Shown here in pieces: positions 7,857 to 15,076 of a stretch of 19,927 nt of DNA (positions within the stretch are counted from its first letter, which is position 1; the number at the start of each line of letters is the position of its first letter). The notes below the pieces were generated by a model. The model saw only the letters and a program-made list of their open reading frames with translations, ran no database searches and was not told where the DNA came from. This stretch comes from an uncultured Spirochaetales bacterium (lineage in GTDB: Bacteria > Spirochaetota > Spirochaetia > Sphaerochaetales > Sphaerochaetaceae), in the NCBI GenBank assembly GCA_945947045.1, contig CAMEXG010000013.1, positions 1-19,927 on the forward strand, read 5' to 3'. Made by a program: the position numbers and the translations under genes.

Positions 7857-8551
7857 TATTTCTTCTCCTGCCCGTAGTAGGCGTTTTTTCCATGTTTCCT
7901 AAAGTAGTGTTTGTCCAGTAGATATGAGTCTACATCCTTTATTTCAGGATTTAGTGTCATGGCGTAATAAGCCATGTATGCCACCTCTTCCAGTACTGCT
8001 GCGTTATGTACGGCATTATTAGGGCTTGTGCCCCAAGTAAAGGGGCCGTGGTTCTTTACAAGAACACCTGGTATGGCGTCAGGATCTTTATTGAGGAACA
8101 TCTCCTTGATCACAAGGCCTGTGTTCTTCTCATACCCGTTCTCTATCTCTTCTTCGCTCAGGCTCCTGGTGCAGGGTATTTCGCCATAGAAGTAGTCGGC
8201 ATGTGTAGTGCCGAAGGGGCGGATGGGGAGACCTGCTTCTGCAAATGATACAGCCATTCTAGAGTGAGTATGGACGACACCTTTAATATTCGGGAATGCT
8301 TTGTATAGCTCTATATGTGTGGGAGTATCGGAAGAAGGGCGAAGACTCCCTTCAACGATATTACCTAATAGATCCACTACAACCATATCATCAATTTTTA
8401 ATTCTTCGTATTCAACACCGGACGGCTTGATGACCACAAGACCCTTTTCCCTGTCTATTCCTGATACATTACCCCAGGTAAATGTAACAAGATTATATTT
8501 AGGCAAAAGAAGGTTGGCCTTTAATACTTCTTCTTTTAGTTTCTCCAACAT
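7856..8551 (-). CDS. araD: L-ribulose-5-phosphate 4-epimerase
   Basis: AraD interconverts L-ribulose-5-phosphate and D-xylulose-5-phosphate, passing arabinose carbon into the pentose phosphate pathway. The 231-residue product has the class II aldolase/epimerase fold motifs: LVTFTWGNVSGID (21-33), KPSGVEYEEL, GSLRPSSDTPTHIELY with D75, the zinc pair HTH (H94, H96), TTHADYFYGEIPCTRSL with the probable catalytic D119, and the third zinc ligand H168 in KNHGPFTWG. The C-terminal HGKNAYYGQ carries the tyrosine used by the neighbouring subunit in E. coli AraD. It sits between the kinase and araA, and both junctions are one-base stop/start overlaps (TGATG and TAATG). Confidence 0.97.
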   Translation of the reverse strand: MLEKLKEEVLKANLLLPKYNLVTFTWGNVSGIDREKGLVVIKPSGVEYEELKIDDMVVVDLLGNIVEGSLRPSSDTPTHIELYKAFPNIKGVVHTHSRMAVSFAEAGLPIRPFGTTHADYFYGEIPCTRSLSEEEIENGYEKNTGLVIKEMFLNKDPDAIPGVLVKNHGPFTWGTSPNNAVHNAAVLEEVAYMAYYAMTLNPEIKDVDSYLLDKHYFRKHGKNAYYGQEKK

Positions 8552-10110
8552 CAGAATACCTCCAGAGCCTTTCTCTCTACTTCAAGTATTTTTTTGTAAG
8601 AAGTTATAAAAGCGTCATAATCTTTTATCTCTTTTTCTGTAGCCATGACTGTCGTAACCTTTGAGAGTCCATATACATCGCTATCAAGGAAGTCTTCCAA
8701 TCTCTTACCATTTCGATTGATCAGGAAGGAAGAGAGGATGGCCATGCCATATGCCCCTCCTTCTCCTGCCGTCTCCATTACAGATACCGGAGCGGAGATG
8801 GCTGCAGAGAGTGTCCTTATACCTGACTGTGATTTAAAGAAACCTCCATGACCCATCATGTTATTTATTTTAATGTCCTCTTTCTTCAGCACATCCAAGC
8901 CTATCTTAAGGGTTGCCAGCGCTGAATAAAGGTGACATCTCATAAATGATGATAAAGAAGGGGGGGAAGCAGGGTCATGGAGGAAAATAGGAATACCGTT
9001 GTTAAAGTCTGTTACTCCTTCTCCTGAGTAGTAGTTGCAGCTGATGTCATCAGTGGGGGCGCCAGATGCATCCGCGGCCTCGGAGTAGAGTAGTGTAAAT
9101 AGCTCGTTATCTGAAATATCGACGCCAAGCTTAAGGGCGAACTCTTTAAAGAGCATCGCCCAATAATTGATATCTGATGTGCAGTTGTTGCAGTGGACCA
9201 TGGCCACAGGAAGACCGGAAGGGGTAGTGACCATATCAAGCTCCCTATGCCTAGGTGGAATGTGGTCTAGGACTACCATTGCAAAGTCGCTGGTACCTGC
9301 ACTGGTGTTGCCGCTTCCGACTTTGACGGCATTGGTTGCAACCATCCCCGTTCCTGCGTCTCCTTCTGGAGGAGCGAGAGGAATACCTGTTTCAAGGTCT
9401 CCCTCTTCGTCTAATAATAGAGCGCCTTCCTTTGTAAGGTATCCGGCGTTTTCACCGGCACTCAATACCTTGGGAAAGAGGGAAGGGATAGAGAAATTAT
9501 AACCAAGTTCCTTTGCTTTAAGAGAAAAAACATCGACATACTCTTTGTTCCAATCGTTACATCCGCTATCGATGGGGAACATGCCAGAAGCATCTCCAAC
9601 TCCGATCACCTTCTCTCCCGTAAGTAGATAATGGACATATGATGAGAGTGTAAATACTATACTTAGATTCTTGAGATGCTCCTCCCTCTTTAGCATCGCC
9701 TGATATAGATGAGCGATACTCCAACGCTGGGGAATATTGAAGTCGAAGGCAGAAGAGAGAATATCTGCCGCTTCCTCTGTTATTGTATTTCTCCAAGTTC
9801 TAAAGGGGACGAGAAGATTGTCATTTTTGTCCAATGCAATGTAGCCATGCATCATCGCTGAGATTCCGATACTTCCGGTTCGCTTTAAAACTTCACCTGT
9901 CTTTTTATAGAAATCGTCTTTCAGATCTTTGTAGCAAGCTCTGAGTCCATTTCTGACTTCGTCCATGCCATAAGTCCAGATTCCATCTAAGAGAGTGTTT
10001 TCCCAGCTATATGAACCGGAGGCTACTATAGAGTAGTTTTCATCTATCAATACGGCTTTTATTCTTGTGGAACCCAGTTCGATTCCAATACTTGTTTTGT
10101 CTATATTCAT
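8551..10110 (-). CDS. FGGY-family carbohydrate kinase, probable L-ribulokinase (AraK-like rather than classic AraB)
   Basis: The 519-residue product is an FGGY-fold sugar kinase. IGIELGSTRIKAVLID (8-23) is the phosphate-1 loop, MMHGY (86-90) and TWRN (105-108) are substrate-side motifs, and VGDASGMFPID (171-181) precedes PPEGDAGTGM (248-256), where D251 is the likely catalytic base. VGSGNTSAGTS (264-274) is the second phosphate loop, and GHGGFFKS (420-427) with TAGEGGAYGMA (448-458) lines the adenosine site. Position directly in front of araD and araA makes L-ribulose the expected substrate. It does not read like E. coli AraB (566 residues, D-A-H-K-A motifs). It looks like the alternative ribulokinase type described as AraK in clostridia, which is recognition from memory. 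It is the operon's first gene; its start has only a weak ribosome site and lies 5 bases from an AraR-type operator. Confidence 0.85.
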   Translation of the reverse strand: MNIDKTSIGIELGSTRIKAVLIDENYSIVASGSYSWENTLLDGIWTYGMDEVRNGLRACYKDLKDDFYKKTGEVLKRTGSIGISAMMHGYIALDKNDNLLVPFRTWRNTITEEAADILSSAFDFNIPQRWSIAHLYQAMLKREEHLKNLSIVFTLSSYVHYLLTGEKVIGVGDASGMFPIDSGCNDWNKEYVDVFSLKAKELGYNFSIPSLFPKVLSAGENAGYLTKEGALLLDEEGDLETGIPLAPPEGDAGTGMVATNAVKVGSGNTSAGTSDFAMVVLDHIPPRHRELDMVTTPSGLPVAMVHCNNCTSDINYWAMLFKEFALKLGVDISDNELFTLLYSEAADASGAPTDDISCNYYSGEGVTDFNNGIPIFLHDPASPPSLSSFMRCHLYSALATLKIGLDVLKKEDIKINNMMGHGGFFKSQSGIRTLSAAISAPVSVMETAGEGGAYGMAILSSFLINRNGKRLEDFLDSDVYGLSKVTTVMATEKEIKDYDAFITSYKKILEVERKALEVF

Positions 10111-10114
10111 AATA

Positions 10115-10130
10115 ATTTGTTTGTACCTAT
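10115..10130 (-). promoter_or_regulatory. AraR-type operator of the kinase-araD-araA operon
   Basis: On the + strand the site reads ATTTGTTTGTACCTAT, matching ATTTGTANNTACAAAT at 11 of 14 positions. It lies between the predicted transcription start and the kinase ATG, where a bound repressor would block transcription. It is the weakest of the four operator-like palindromes. Confidence 0.55.
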
Positions 10131-10137
10131 TAGAGAG

Positions 10138-10165
10138 ATATTATCATTAAATAATACAAAATCAA
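10138..10165 (-). promoter_or_regulatory. Possible promoter of the arabinose operon
   Basis: Reading the - strand, TTGATT (complement of 10160-10165) and TAATAT (complement of 10138-10143) are separated by 16 bases. They would start transcription near 10131, at the edge of the operator. The boxes are imperfect in an A/T-rich stretch, so this is a candidate only. Confidence 0.4.
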
Positions 10166-10237
10166 GACAAATAGTATTGCTATCTATGTAATATTTGTGA
10201 ATTTGTTATTGTTTTTGAGTATTTAGGTATTTTTTAT

Positions 10238-10270
10238 ATAGGTGACAGCTATACAACTTATAGTTGACAG
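10238..10270. repeat. Pair of direct repeats 22 bases apart
   Basis: ATAGGTGACAG (10238-10248) and ATAGTTGACAG (10260-10270) differ at one base and are offset by 22 bases, about two helical turns. They lie upstream of the ara promoter and could be a second activator or repressor site, or chance. Confidence 0.35.
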
Positions 10271-10284
10271 CCTTCAAGAATTCC

Positions 10285-10312
10285 CGATCGGGCCGCATAT
10301 GCGACCCAATCG
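10285..10312. other. GC-rich long hairpin between ara promoter and pseudogene
   Basis: Bases 10285-10296 pair with 10301-10312 (ten pairs, two mismatches, loop ATAT), within which CGCATATGCG is a perfect palindrome. CCCGATCGGG at 10283-10292 is another. It is far more GC-rich than its surroundings. It could end transcription of the - strand pseudogene, but neither side has a T run. Confidence 0.5.
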
Positions 10313-10359
10313 AGAGACGAGTTATTAATAAATTCCCTAGAATGCTGAGACTTCATTTC

Positions 10360-11401
10360 TCAATACCACATAAACTGATGAGAAATGTATCCTGAACATC
10401 TCCAGCAGAGCACGATGGCCACAAAGAATGCACCAAGCCATGGACTTCCTGTCAATTTATAGAGCTTTATATACATATAGTTGGTAATTGGTACCAATGA
10501 AATTATTGAAAGAATGCACTGGATGTGGAAAAAATCAGGGTTCTTCACATTTGAATATGTATAGATGAATGCAATGGAAATAAGGATTATCATACCCAAA
10601 GAAGTGAAGAGCACATTAAGAGCTGTGTCTGCAGAATCGCCTACTCCCTTGAAAGACACTATGTTGCTCAGTGTGCTGATAACAAGACATGGAGGAAGTA
10701 GTACAAAAAAGTATCTCATCATTCTACCAATTGCATTCGCCTTCATTGTATCGAGGGCACCGTCGATAAGCATGAATCTTCCATCGAAGAAAAGATTGAT
10801 TGCACCTCTGCTGCATAACATGCAGCAAATAGGAGAACTGCCATACCTAGCATCTTAAATACATTCTTTACTCCTAGAGCCAGGTTCATCTCTTTGAATG
10901 AGGACAAGTACTGTGTGTTGTCTTTCTTGTTCAATAAACCGATGAGGAAATATAGAAGGGTGATGACAATAGCTCTCAAGTATACCATGAAGTATAATCT
11001 TACCTGACCCGGTTCAATAGGCAACCACTTATTCATAAGTGCACTACCGCTGCAAAGCTTTTATCTGCAGGCTGTCGCCATATGCTGAAAGGTTAAGTAC
11101 AACAAATCTTCTTCTGGCAAATTCCCAAGTCATAAGGCTATCTGCAGATAAAGGTTCTGATCCACCATGGGTCATAATAATACATGGATAACTGCTGTTG
11201 TTGTCTGCTCCGGTAGGGGCATACATTTCAAAATGTAAGTCTGCTCCTCTGACATTGATTACAATGTCCGATATCTGTACTTTGTATCCACCTGTAATAA
11301 GGGCTTCTGAGGCAAAGCTAAATATGACTATCAAAGAAACAAACAAAGCAAGAAGTCTTAATGAGCCTTCTGCTGTTTTAAAGGTAAATAACTTTTCTCA
11401 T
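10360..11401 (-). pseudogene. Decayed paralogue of the 711-residue membrane hydrolase (internal deletion plus frameshifts)
   Basis: Three short open frames in different phases line up in order with the intact 711-residue protein encoded at 15077-17212. Frame one (11346-11044) matches its residues about 24-112: signal anchor, DIVINVRGADLHFEMYAP and the MTHGGSEPLSADSLMTWEFA region. Frame two (11036 to about 10815) starts at MNKWLPIEPGQVR, matching TKWLPWEPGQIR (477-488). Frame three (about 10821-10360) matches about 555-699 and ends GYISHQFMWY. About 365 residues containing the GHSAG-like nucleophile and catalytic histidine are missing at the junction near 11040-11060. A frameshift lies near 10815. 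A likely original start at 11401-11399, behind GGAGGG (11406-11411), is put out of frame by one extra A in the codon-2/3 A run. No active enzyme can be made. Confidence 0.88.
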
Positions 11402-11424
11402 ATTTCCCTCCAAAGAAAGCAAAA

Positions 11425-11440
11425 TTTTGTAAATACAAAC
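11425..11440 (-). promoter_or_regulatory. AraR-type operator in front of the hydrolase pseudogene
   Basis: TTTTGTAAATACAAAC has perfect inner arms TTTGTA/TACAAA around AA. Only the two outermost positions differ from ATTTGTANNTACAAAT. It lies about 25 bases upstream of the pseudogene's original ATG, so the decayed gene apparently belonged to the same regulon. Confidence 0.7.
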
Positions 11441-11542
11441 GTATTAGTGAAGTGATAATTTGCATACATAAAATATTTTAGATAATGTTTTTTTAGATAA
11501 ACTATGCTAATTTGTAAACAAAATGTGTAAAAAAGATTTTTA

Positions 11543-11570
11543 TTGCATGAATTGTTAGATATGTTATTAT
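11543..11570 (+). promoter_or_regulatory. Promoter of the 618-residue hydrolase gene
   Basis: TTGCAT (11543-11548) and TATTAT (11565-11570) with a 16-base spacer form a good vegetative promoter. It predicts a start near 11577, immediately before the perfect operator palindrome. Confidence 0.6.
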
Positions 11571-11582
11571 TAAATCCAGTAA

Positions 11583-11598
11583 ATTTGTATATACAAAT
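11583..11598 (+). promoter_or_regulatory. Perfect AraR-type operator upstream of the 618-residue hydrolase
   Basis: ATTTGTATATACAAAT is a perfect 16-bp palindrome, extending to 18 bp at 11582-11599. It lies just downstream of the promoter and 18 bases before the ATG at 11617. It closely resembles the AraR operator of Bacillus subtilis (ATTTGTAC-GTACAAAT type). A repressor here would block transcription without arabinose. Confidence 0.8.
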
Positions 11599-11616
11599 TC
11601 AAAAGGAGAAGTTGAA

Positions 11617-13473
11617 ATGAAGAAAGCGAAACTTGCCGCATTGATTTCGTTTGTTTTGATTTTCGTATTCATGGGCATCGCTGCCGGCTTCAATTCAGAT
11701 TGGGGAAAGGTAGATGTCAGGGATGTGTATTATCCAAACTCTGAGGGTGGTATTATCCACGCCCAGCTTTTTGTTCCTAAAAATGCATCATCAGCAGATC
11801 CATTACCTGCAATTCTGAATATGCATGGAGGAAGTGATTATCTACAGACTGTATCCAACTACAGTATAGAACTGGCTAGAAGAGGTTATGTGGTCCTTTC
11901 TGTAGATGCATATGGCAGCGGTTGGTCTGATTACATTGACGGAGCAGTCGCCACTACTTCCGGTCAGGGTAAGACAGGCACATCATCTTTGAAGATGGAT
12001 GGCGGTGCTTCATTAGGTATCGAGCAGCTTCTTTCTTATAAGTTTGTAGATAAAGAAAATATCGGTCTTATCGGACACAGTATGGGTGGAACCTATATAG
12101 CAAACGCAGCCCTGGAATATGCAGATAACGTGAAAGCCATTATGCCTTGGGGTTCAGGATCTTTTGTGGACAAGATGAAGAGCTCTAATTCAGAAGACTA
12201 TAAGTTTAACGTGGGCTACATTAACGCTGCTTCTGACGAAATGGTATACTTTGCAACAAGAGAAGTTACATCAAAGCTAATGGATAGCCCTGAGTTGAAG
12301 AACTTTGTCGGTACAGACAAAACTATCGAGGCTGGTAAGATATATGGCAGCTTCTCTGATCAGACTGCACGTGTCATCTATACACCGAATGCATCTCACA
12401 TCGGAAACATTATCTGCCGTGATTCCATCGGCGCACTCTGCTCATTCTTCTCAATGGCTATGCCTACAGGAGTTGAAAAGGACAGTACAGATCAGGTTTG
12501 GATGTATAAAGAGACATTCTGTGTCTTGGGTACAATTGCACTCTTTGCATTTGTCATCAGCCTCGGCTTTGTTTTTGCAGATTCCTCTCTATTTGCTTCT
12601 GTCAAGAATCCTATGGCTCTTTCCACTGAAGATAAATCCAACAAGTGGATAAAGTTGGTTCTTCTCCTTGTGGCAATAGCAGTTCCTGCTCTTACACTCC
12701 ATAAAGTAGGTTTGAATTTGGCTGCAAAGAAAGCTAATTCATTTATGCCTATGAACTGGGCCAATGTAGTGGCGGGACTAGCTGTAGTAAATGCTGCTAT
12801 TCTTTTGGTGATCTTTGTCCTCTGGTACTTCATATTCGGTAAAAAGAACGGTGCAAAGATCAGCGGATATGGTTTCTCTGCAGGAAACGGAAAGAAGACA
12901 TGTACAATGATCCTGGCTTCTGTCCTGTTAGCTGTTTCTCTTGTGGCCGTAATGTATATAATCGTCAACTTGATATATGCACTCTTTAAGATTGACTTCA
13001 GATTCTGGCAGTTCGGCGTAATGCCTATATCACTCTCTAGATTCGCCAAGATCTTGGGTTATCTCATTTGCTATCTCTTTGCTTTCGGTGTCATGAACGT
13101 AGTTGGCATCGCATTTGCAGGAGTAGGTAAGGAAGAGGGTAAGAAGTCTGTTGCATTGCAGTATCTCTTAGGCTGGCTCATCGGTGCAGGTGGATATCTT
13201 GTAATCCTTCTTATTTACTACATCGGTCTCAAGACTACACAGAAACCTCCATTCTTCATTCAGTATCCTCCATTTGTTCCACCAGTTGGAATCGGACACC
13301 CGAACTCACTGGTTTTGAGTATGAAGACAACTGTATTGGTTCCTACATTCACTCTTCTTTCTTTCTTAAATACTGCTCTATATAGAAAGACAAAGAATAT
13401 CTATGTGGGATGGTTTGTCTGTGCTCTCATTGCAACAATGATCGTCATTACTACTAATGCTTTCGCAGCATAA
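11617..13473 (+). CDS. Membrane-anchored alpha/beta-hydrolase with polytopic C-terminal domain (618 residues)
   Basis: The N-terminus is a signal anchor (TM about 7-24; MKKAK before it suggests the N-terminus is inside), so the hydrolase domain (about 30-290) probably faces the periplasm. The domain has HGGS (70-73) as an oxyanion-type loop, RRGYVVLSVDAYGSG (88-102), the nucleophile elbow GHSMGG (153-158, Ser155), a likely acid D207 (NAASDE) and H261 (NASHIG). The triad therefore seems intact. About eight further membrane segments follow (roughly 299-322, 345-360, 383-407, 429-455, 472-501, 516-537, 568-588, 594-615). The same layout appears in the 711-residue protein at 15077-17212. Context (AraR operator upstream, araR next) predicts arabinose induction and possibly cleavage of esters or conjugates on arabinose-containing sugars, which is inference. 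I know no described family with this architecture. GGAG at 11605-11608 sets the start. Confidence 0.8.
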   Translation: MKKAKLAALISFVLIFVFMGIAAGFNSDWGKVDVRDVYYPNSEGGIIHAQLFVPKNASSADPLPAILNMHGGSDYLQTVSNYSIELARRGYVVLSVDAYGSGWSDYIDGAVATTSGQGKTGTSSLKMDGGASLGIEQLLSYKFVDKENIGLIGHSMGGTYIANAALEYADNVKAIMPWGSGSFVDKMKSSNSEDYKFNVGYINAASDEMVYFATREVTSKLMDSPELKNFVGTDKTIEAGKIYGSFSDQTARVIYTPNASHIGNIICRDSIGALCSFFSMAMPTGVEKDSTDQVWMYKETFCVLGTIALFAFVISLGFVFADSSLFASVKNPMALSTEDKSNKWIKLVLLLVAIAVPALTLHKVGLNLAAKKANSFMPMNWANVVAGLAVVNAAILLVIFVLWYFIFGKKNGAKISGYGFSAGNGKKTCTMILASVLLAVSLVAVMYIIVNLIYALFKIDFRFWQFGVMPISLSRFAKILGYLICYLFAFGVMNVVGIAFAGVGKEEGKKSVALQYLLGWLIGAGGYLVILLIYYIGLKTTQKPPFFIQYPPFVPPVGIGHPNSLVLSMKTTVLVPTFTLLSFLNTALYRKTKNIYVGWFVCALIATMIVITTNAFAA

Positions 13474-13484
13474 AATAAGATTTC

Positions 13485-13508
13485 GAGGGGATAGGAGACT
13501 ATCCCCTC
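13485..13508 (+). terminator. Hairpin after the 618-residue hydrolase
   Basis: GAGGGGATAG pairs perfectly with CTATCCCCTC (10 bp, loop GAGA). The following AATTAAATAAT is A/T-rich but not a pure T run. It probably terminates the hydrolase transcript ahead of araR. Confidence 0.7.
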
Positions 13509-13512
13509 AATT

Positions 13513-13553
13513 AAATAATACAAATTGATATGACCTATTAATTTGTATTATTT
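13513..13553 (+). repeat. Inverted repeat with AraR half-sites in front of araR
   Basis: AAATAATACAAATT (13513-13526) and AATTTGTATTATTT (13540-13553) are exact 14-base inverted copies separated by 13 bases. Each arm holds one operator half-site (TACAAAT or ATTTGTA), but in the outward order compared with the standard operator. It covers the likely araR promoter, so autoregulation is plausible. An A/T-rich terminator stem is the alternative. Confidence 0.6.
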
Positions 13554-13585
13554 TCTGATATAAAATGGTATGTTAAGGGGTGAAT

Positions 13586-14629
13586 ATGGCCAAATATCTG
13601 GAAATATCGGAGACATTAAAGCAAGAGATTCTTGATGGCAAGTATGAAAAAGAAGGAAAGATTCCAACTGAATACGAGTTGGTGTCAAGATTTAATGTAA
13701 GCCGCCAGACAGTAAGACAGGCCATAGGATGCTTGAAAAACGAAGGATATCTGTATCAAGTGCAGGGGAGCGGGACCTATGTATCGAAACCTTCCCGTCA
13801 AAACCGTAAGAGCGGAAAGAGCTCTCAGACAGTTATGGTCATCTGTACATATATAAGTGACTATATCTTCCCTAGTATTATCAGGGGGATCGAAAACAAG
13901 CTTTCCAGTAATGGAATAACGATCAATCTTGTAGCCACAGGGAACAGAGTCGACGTTGAAAGAAGAATTCTTCAGAAAATACTCTCTGAACCTGATGTGG
14001 ATGGTATTATTGTAGAGGGAACCAAGACTGGTTTTCCTAATCCTAACATCGCCCTCTACAGAGAGATACAGAAACTGGAAATCCCTATTATCTTTCTTCA
14101 CTGCTCGTACCCGGAACTTACAAATACAGTCACTGTAGGAATGAAAGAGATGGAGGGAGGTAAGTATGGTATTACATCCCTTGTATCTCTTGGCTGTAGA
14201 AAGTTCGGTGCAATCTTCAAATCCGACGACAGACAGGGATTATTGAGATACGCTGGTTTCTGTGATGGATTATTGGACTCCGGATTGGATTTGGATTCCG
14301 CCATTGTCAGATGGTATACTACAGAAGATGTTGATAGAGAGAAAGACAACTTGGCTAATCGTATCCTCTATGATTTTGGAAAAGAAGACGGTGTTGTTTG
14401 TTATAACGACCAAGTGACCCTGGCTTTTATAAATGCATATAAAGTCGCAGATAGACCTCTGCCAAAACTATTCAGCTTCGACAAGAGCCATATCAGTGAT
14501 ATTTTCCCTCCGGAAGTAATATCAATAGGACATAGAAAAGAAGAACTGGGTGTTGTCGCTGCAACAAAAATGATAAATATGCTTGATGGAAAGAAAGAGG
14601 AATCTATTTTCCTCAGCTGGGTATTGTAG
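13586..14629 (+). CDS. araR: Arabinose-responsive GntR-type transcriptional repressor
   Basis: The 347-residue product has the AraR layout. An N-terminal GntR winged helix (about 1-70; KIPTEYELVSRFNVSRQTVRQAIGCLKNEGYLYQVQGSGTYVS) is fused to a LacI-type sugar-binding domain (about 82-345; PSIIRGIENKLSSNG, DVDGIIVEGTK, IPIIFLHCSY, RYAGFCDGLLDSG, DGVVCYNDQVTLAFINA, PPEVISIGHRKEELG). In Bacillus, AraR binds ATTTGTAC-GTACAAAT-like palindromes and releases them with L-arabinose. Very similar palindromes occur in front of the ara operon and the hydrolase genes here, so this is the likely local regulator. I use the ATG at 13586, five bases after AAGGGG; the GTG at 13580 overlaps that ribosome site. 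An inverted repeat of half-sites upstream suggests autorepression. It is flanked by two hydrolase genes, with a terminator hairpin before it. Confidence 0.92.
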   Translation: MAKYLEISETLKQEILDGKYEKEGKIPTEYELVSRFNVSRQTVRQAIGCLKNEGYLYQVQGSGTYVSKPSRQNRKSGKSSQTVMVICTYISDYIFPSIIRGIENKLSSNGITINLVATGNRVDVERRILQKILSEPDVDGIIVEGTKTGFPNPNIALYREIQKLEIPIIFLHCSYPELTNTVTVGMKEMEGGKYGITSLVSLGCRKFGAIFKSDDRQGLLRYAGFCDGLLDSGLDLDSAIVRWYTTEDVDREKDNLANRILYDFGKEDGVVCYNDQVTLAFINAYKVADRPLPKLFSFDKSHISDIFPPEVISIGHRKEELGVVAATKMINMLDGKKEESIFLSWVL

Positions 14630-14695
14630 TTATTCAAAATATATGGGTTTGCTGCTGTTTTTATGACAATGGGACTTTATTTTGTAATTCAAAAA

Positions 14696-14711
14696 ATTTG
14701 TCTTTACAAAT
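14696..14711 (+). promoter_or_regulatory. AraR-type operator of the lipoprotein-hydrolase operon
   Basis: ATTTGTCTTTACAAAT matches ATTTGTANNTACAAAT at 13 of 14 positions. Its right half overlaps the predicted -35 box at 14703-14708, an arrangement suited to repression. Confidence 0.75.
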
Positions 14712-14730
14712 GAAGTAAATGTTCTACAAT
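14703..14730 (+). promoter_or_regulatory. Promoter of the lipoprotein-hydrolase operon
   Basis: TTTACA (14703-14708) and TACAAT (14725-14730) are 16 bases apart, giving a start near 14737 and a leader of about 40 bases before the ATG at 14779. Confidence 0.55.
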
Positions 14731-14778
14731 CTGTATAGTCATTTAAATATTTTGTTCATACATAGGAGACCCATTGAT

Positions 14779-15054
14779 ATGAAGAACAGAGTAAAACTTG
14801 TTGCAATCATATTACTTTCGCTTTCAATATTGCTTGTTTCTTGTGGAGGTATCTCCAAAGAGAAATCAATTGATATAGCACTTAAAAGCCTTGGTCTCAC
14901 CAGGGTCTATACACCAAGAAATGATTCTGAGTTGATCAAAAGTGAAAAATGCTACGTTGTAACTGTTTGGACAGACTCATGTAAATACGTAGTAAAGGTA
15001 GACTCCAAGAGCGGAAATGTGTTGTCTACTGAAATATTGCCACTAGGTAACTAA
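14779..15054 (+). CDS. Small lipoprotein with a PepSY-like domain
   Basis: The 91-residue product starts at the ATG at 14779 behind AGGAGA (14763-14768); an in-frame ATG at 14719 would put 20 unlikely residues before the signal. MKNRVKLVAIILLSLSILLV ends in the lipobox LLVSC, with lipidation at Cys22, so the mature protein of about 70 residues is membrane-tethered outside the cytoplasm. The rest reads KEKSIDIALKSLG...CYVVTVWTDSCKYVVKVDSKSGNVLSTEI. This pattern of a helix, then strands ending in V-D-x-x-S/T-G-x-V-L, fits PepSY-like domains, which often inhibit or chaperone secreted enzymes. PepSY membership is judged by eye. It lies 22 bases before the 711-residue hydrolase in one operon behind an AraR-type operator, so it could be a partner or inhibitor of that enzyme. 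Confidence 0.75.
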   Translation: MKNRVKLVAIILLSLSILLVSCGGISKEKSIDIALKSLGLTRVYTPRNDSELIKSEKCYVVTVWTDSCKYVVKVDSKSGNVLSTEILPLGN

Positions 15055-15076
15055 TACTTTTTAGGAGAACTATATT

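Noticed and set aside
10565..10858. Open frame of 97 residues on the + strand
   Set aside because: It is antisense to the pseudogene; no ribosome site, no family resemblance.
11510..11524. TTTGTAAACAAA as a fifth AraR operator
   Set aside because: The half-sites are two bases closer than in the other operators, so dimer spacing would be wrong, and it lies upstream of the predicted promoter.
12492..13049. Open frame of 185 residues on the - strand
   Set aside because: It lies entirely inside the 618-residue hydrolase's coding sequence, has no ribosome site, and its composition is that of an antisense shadow of membrane helices.
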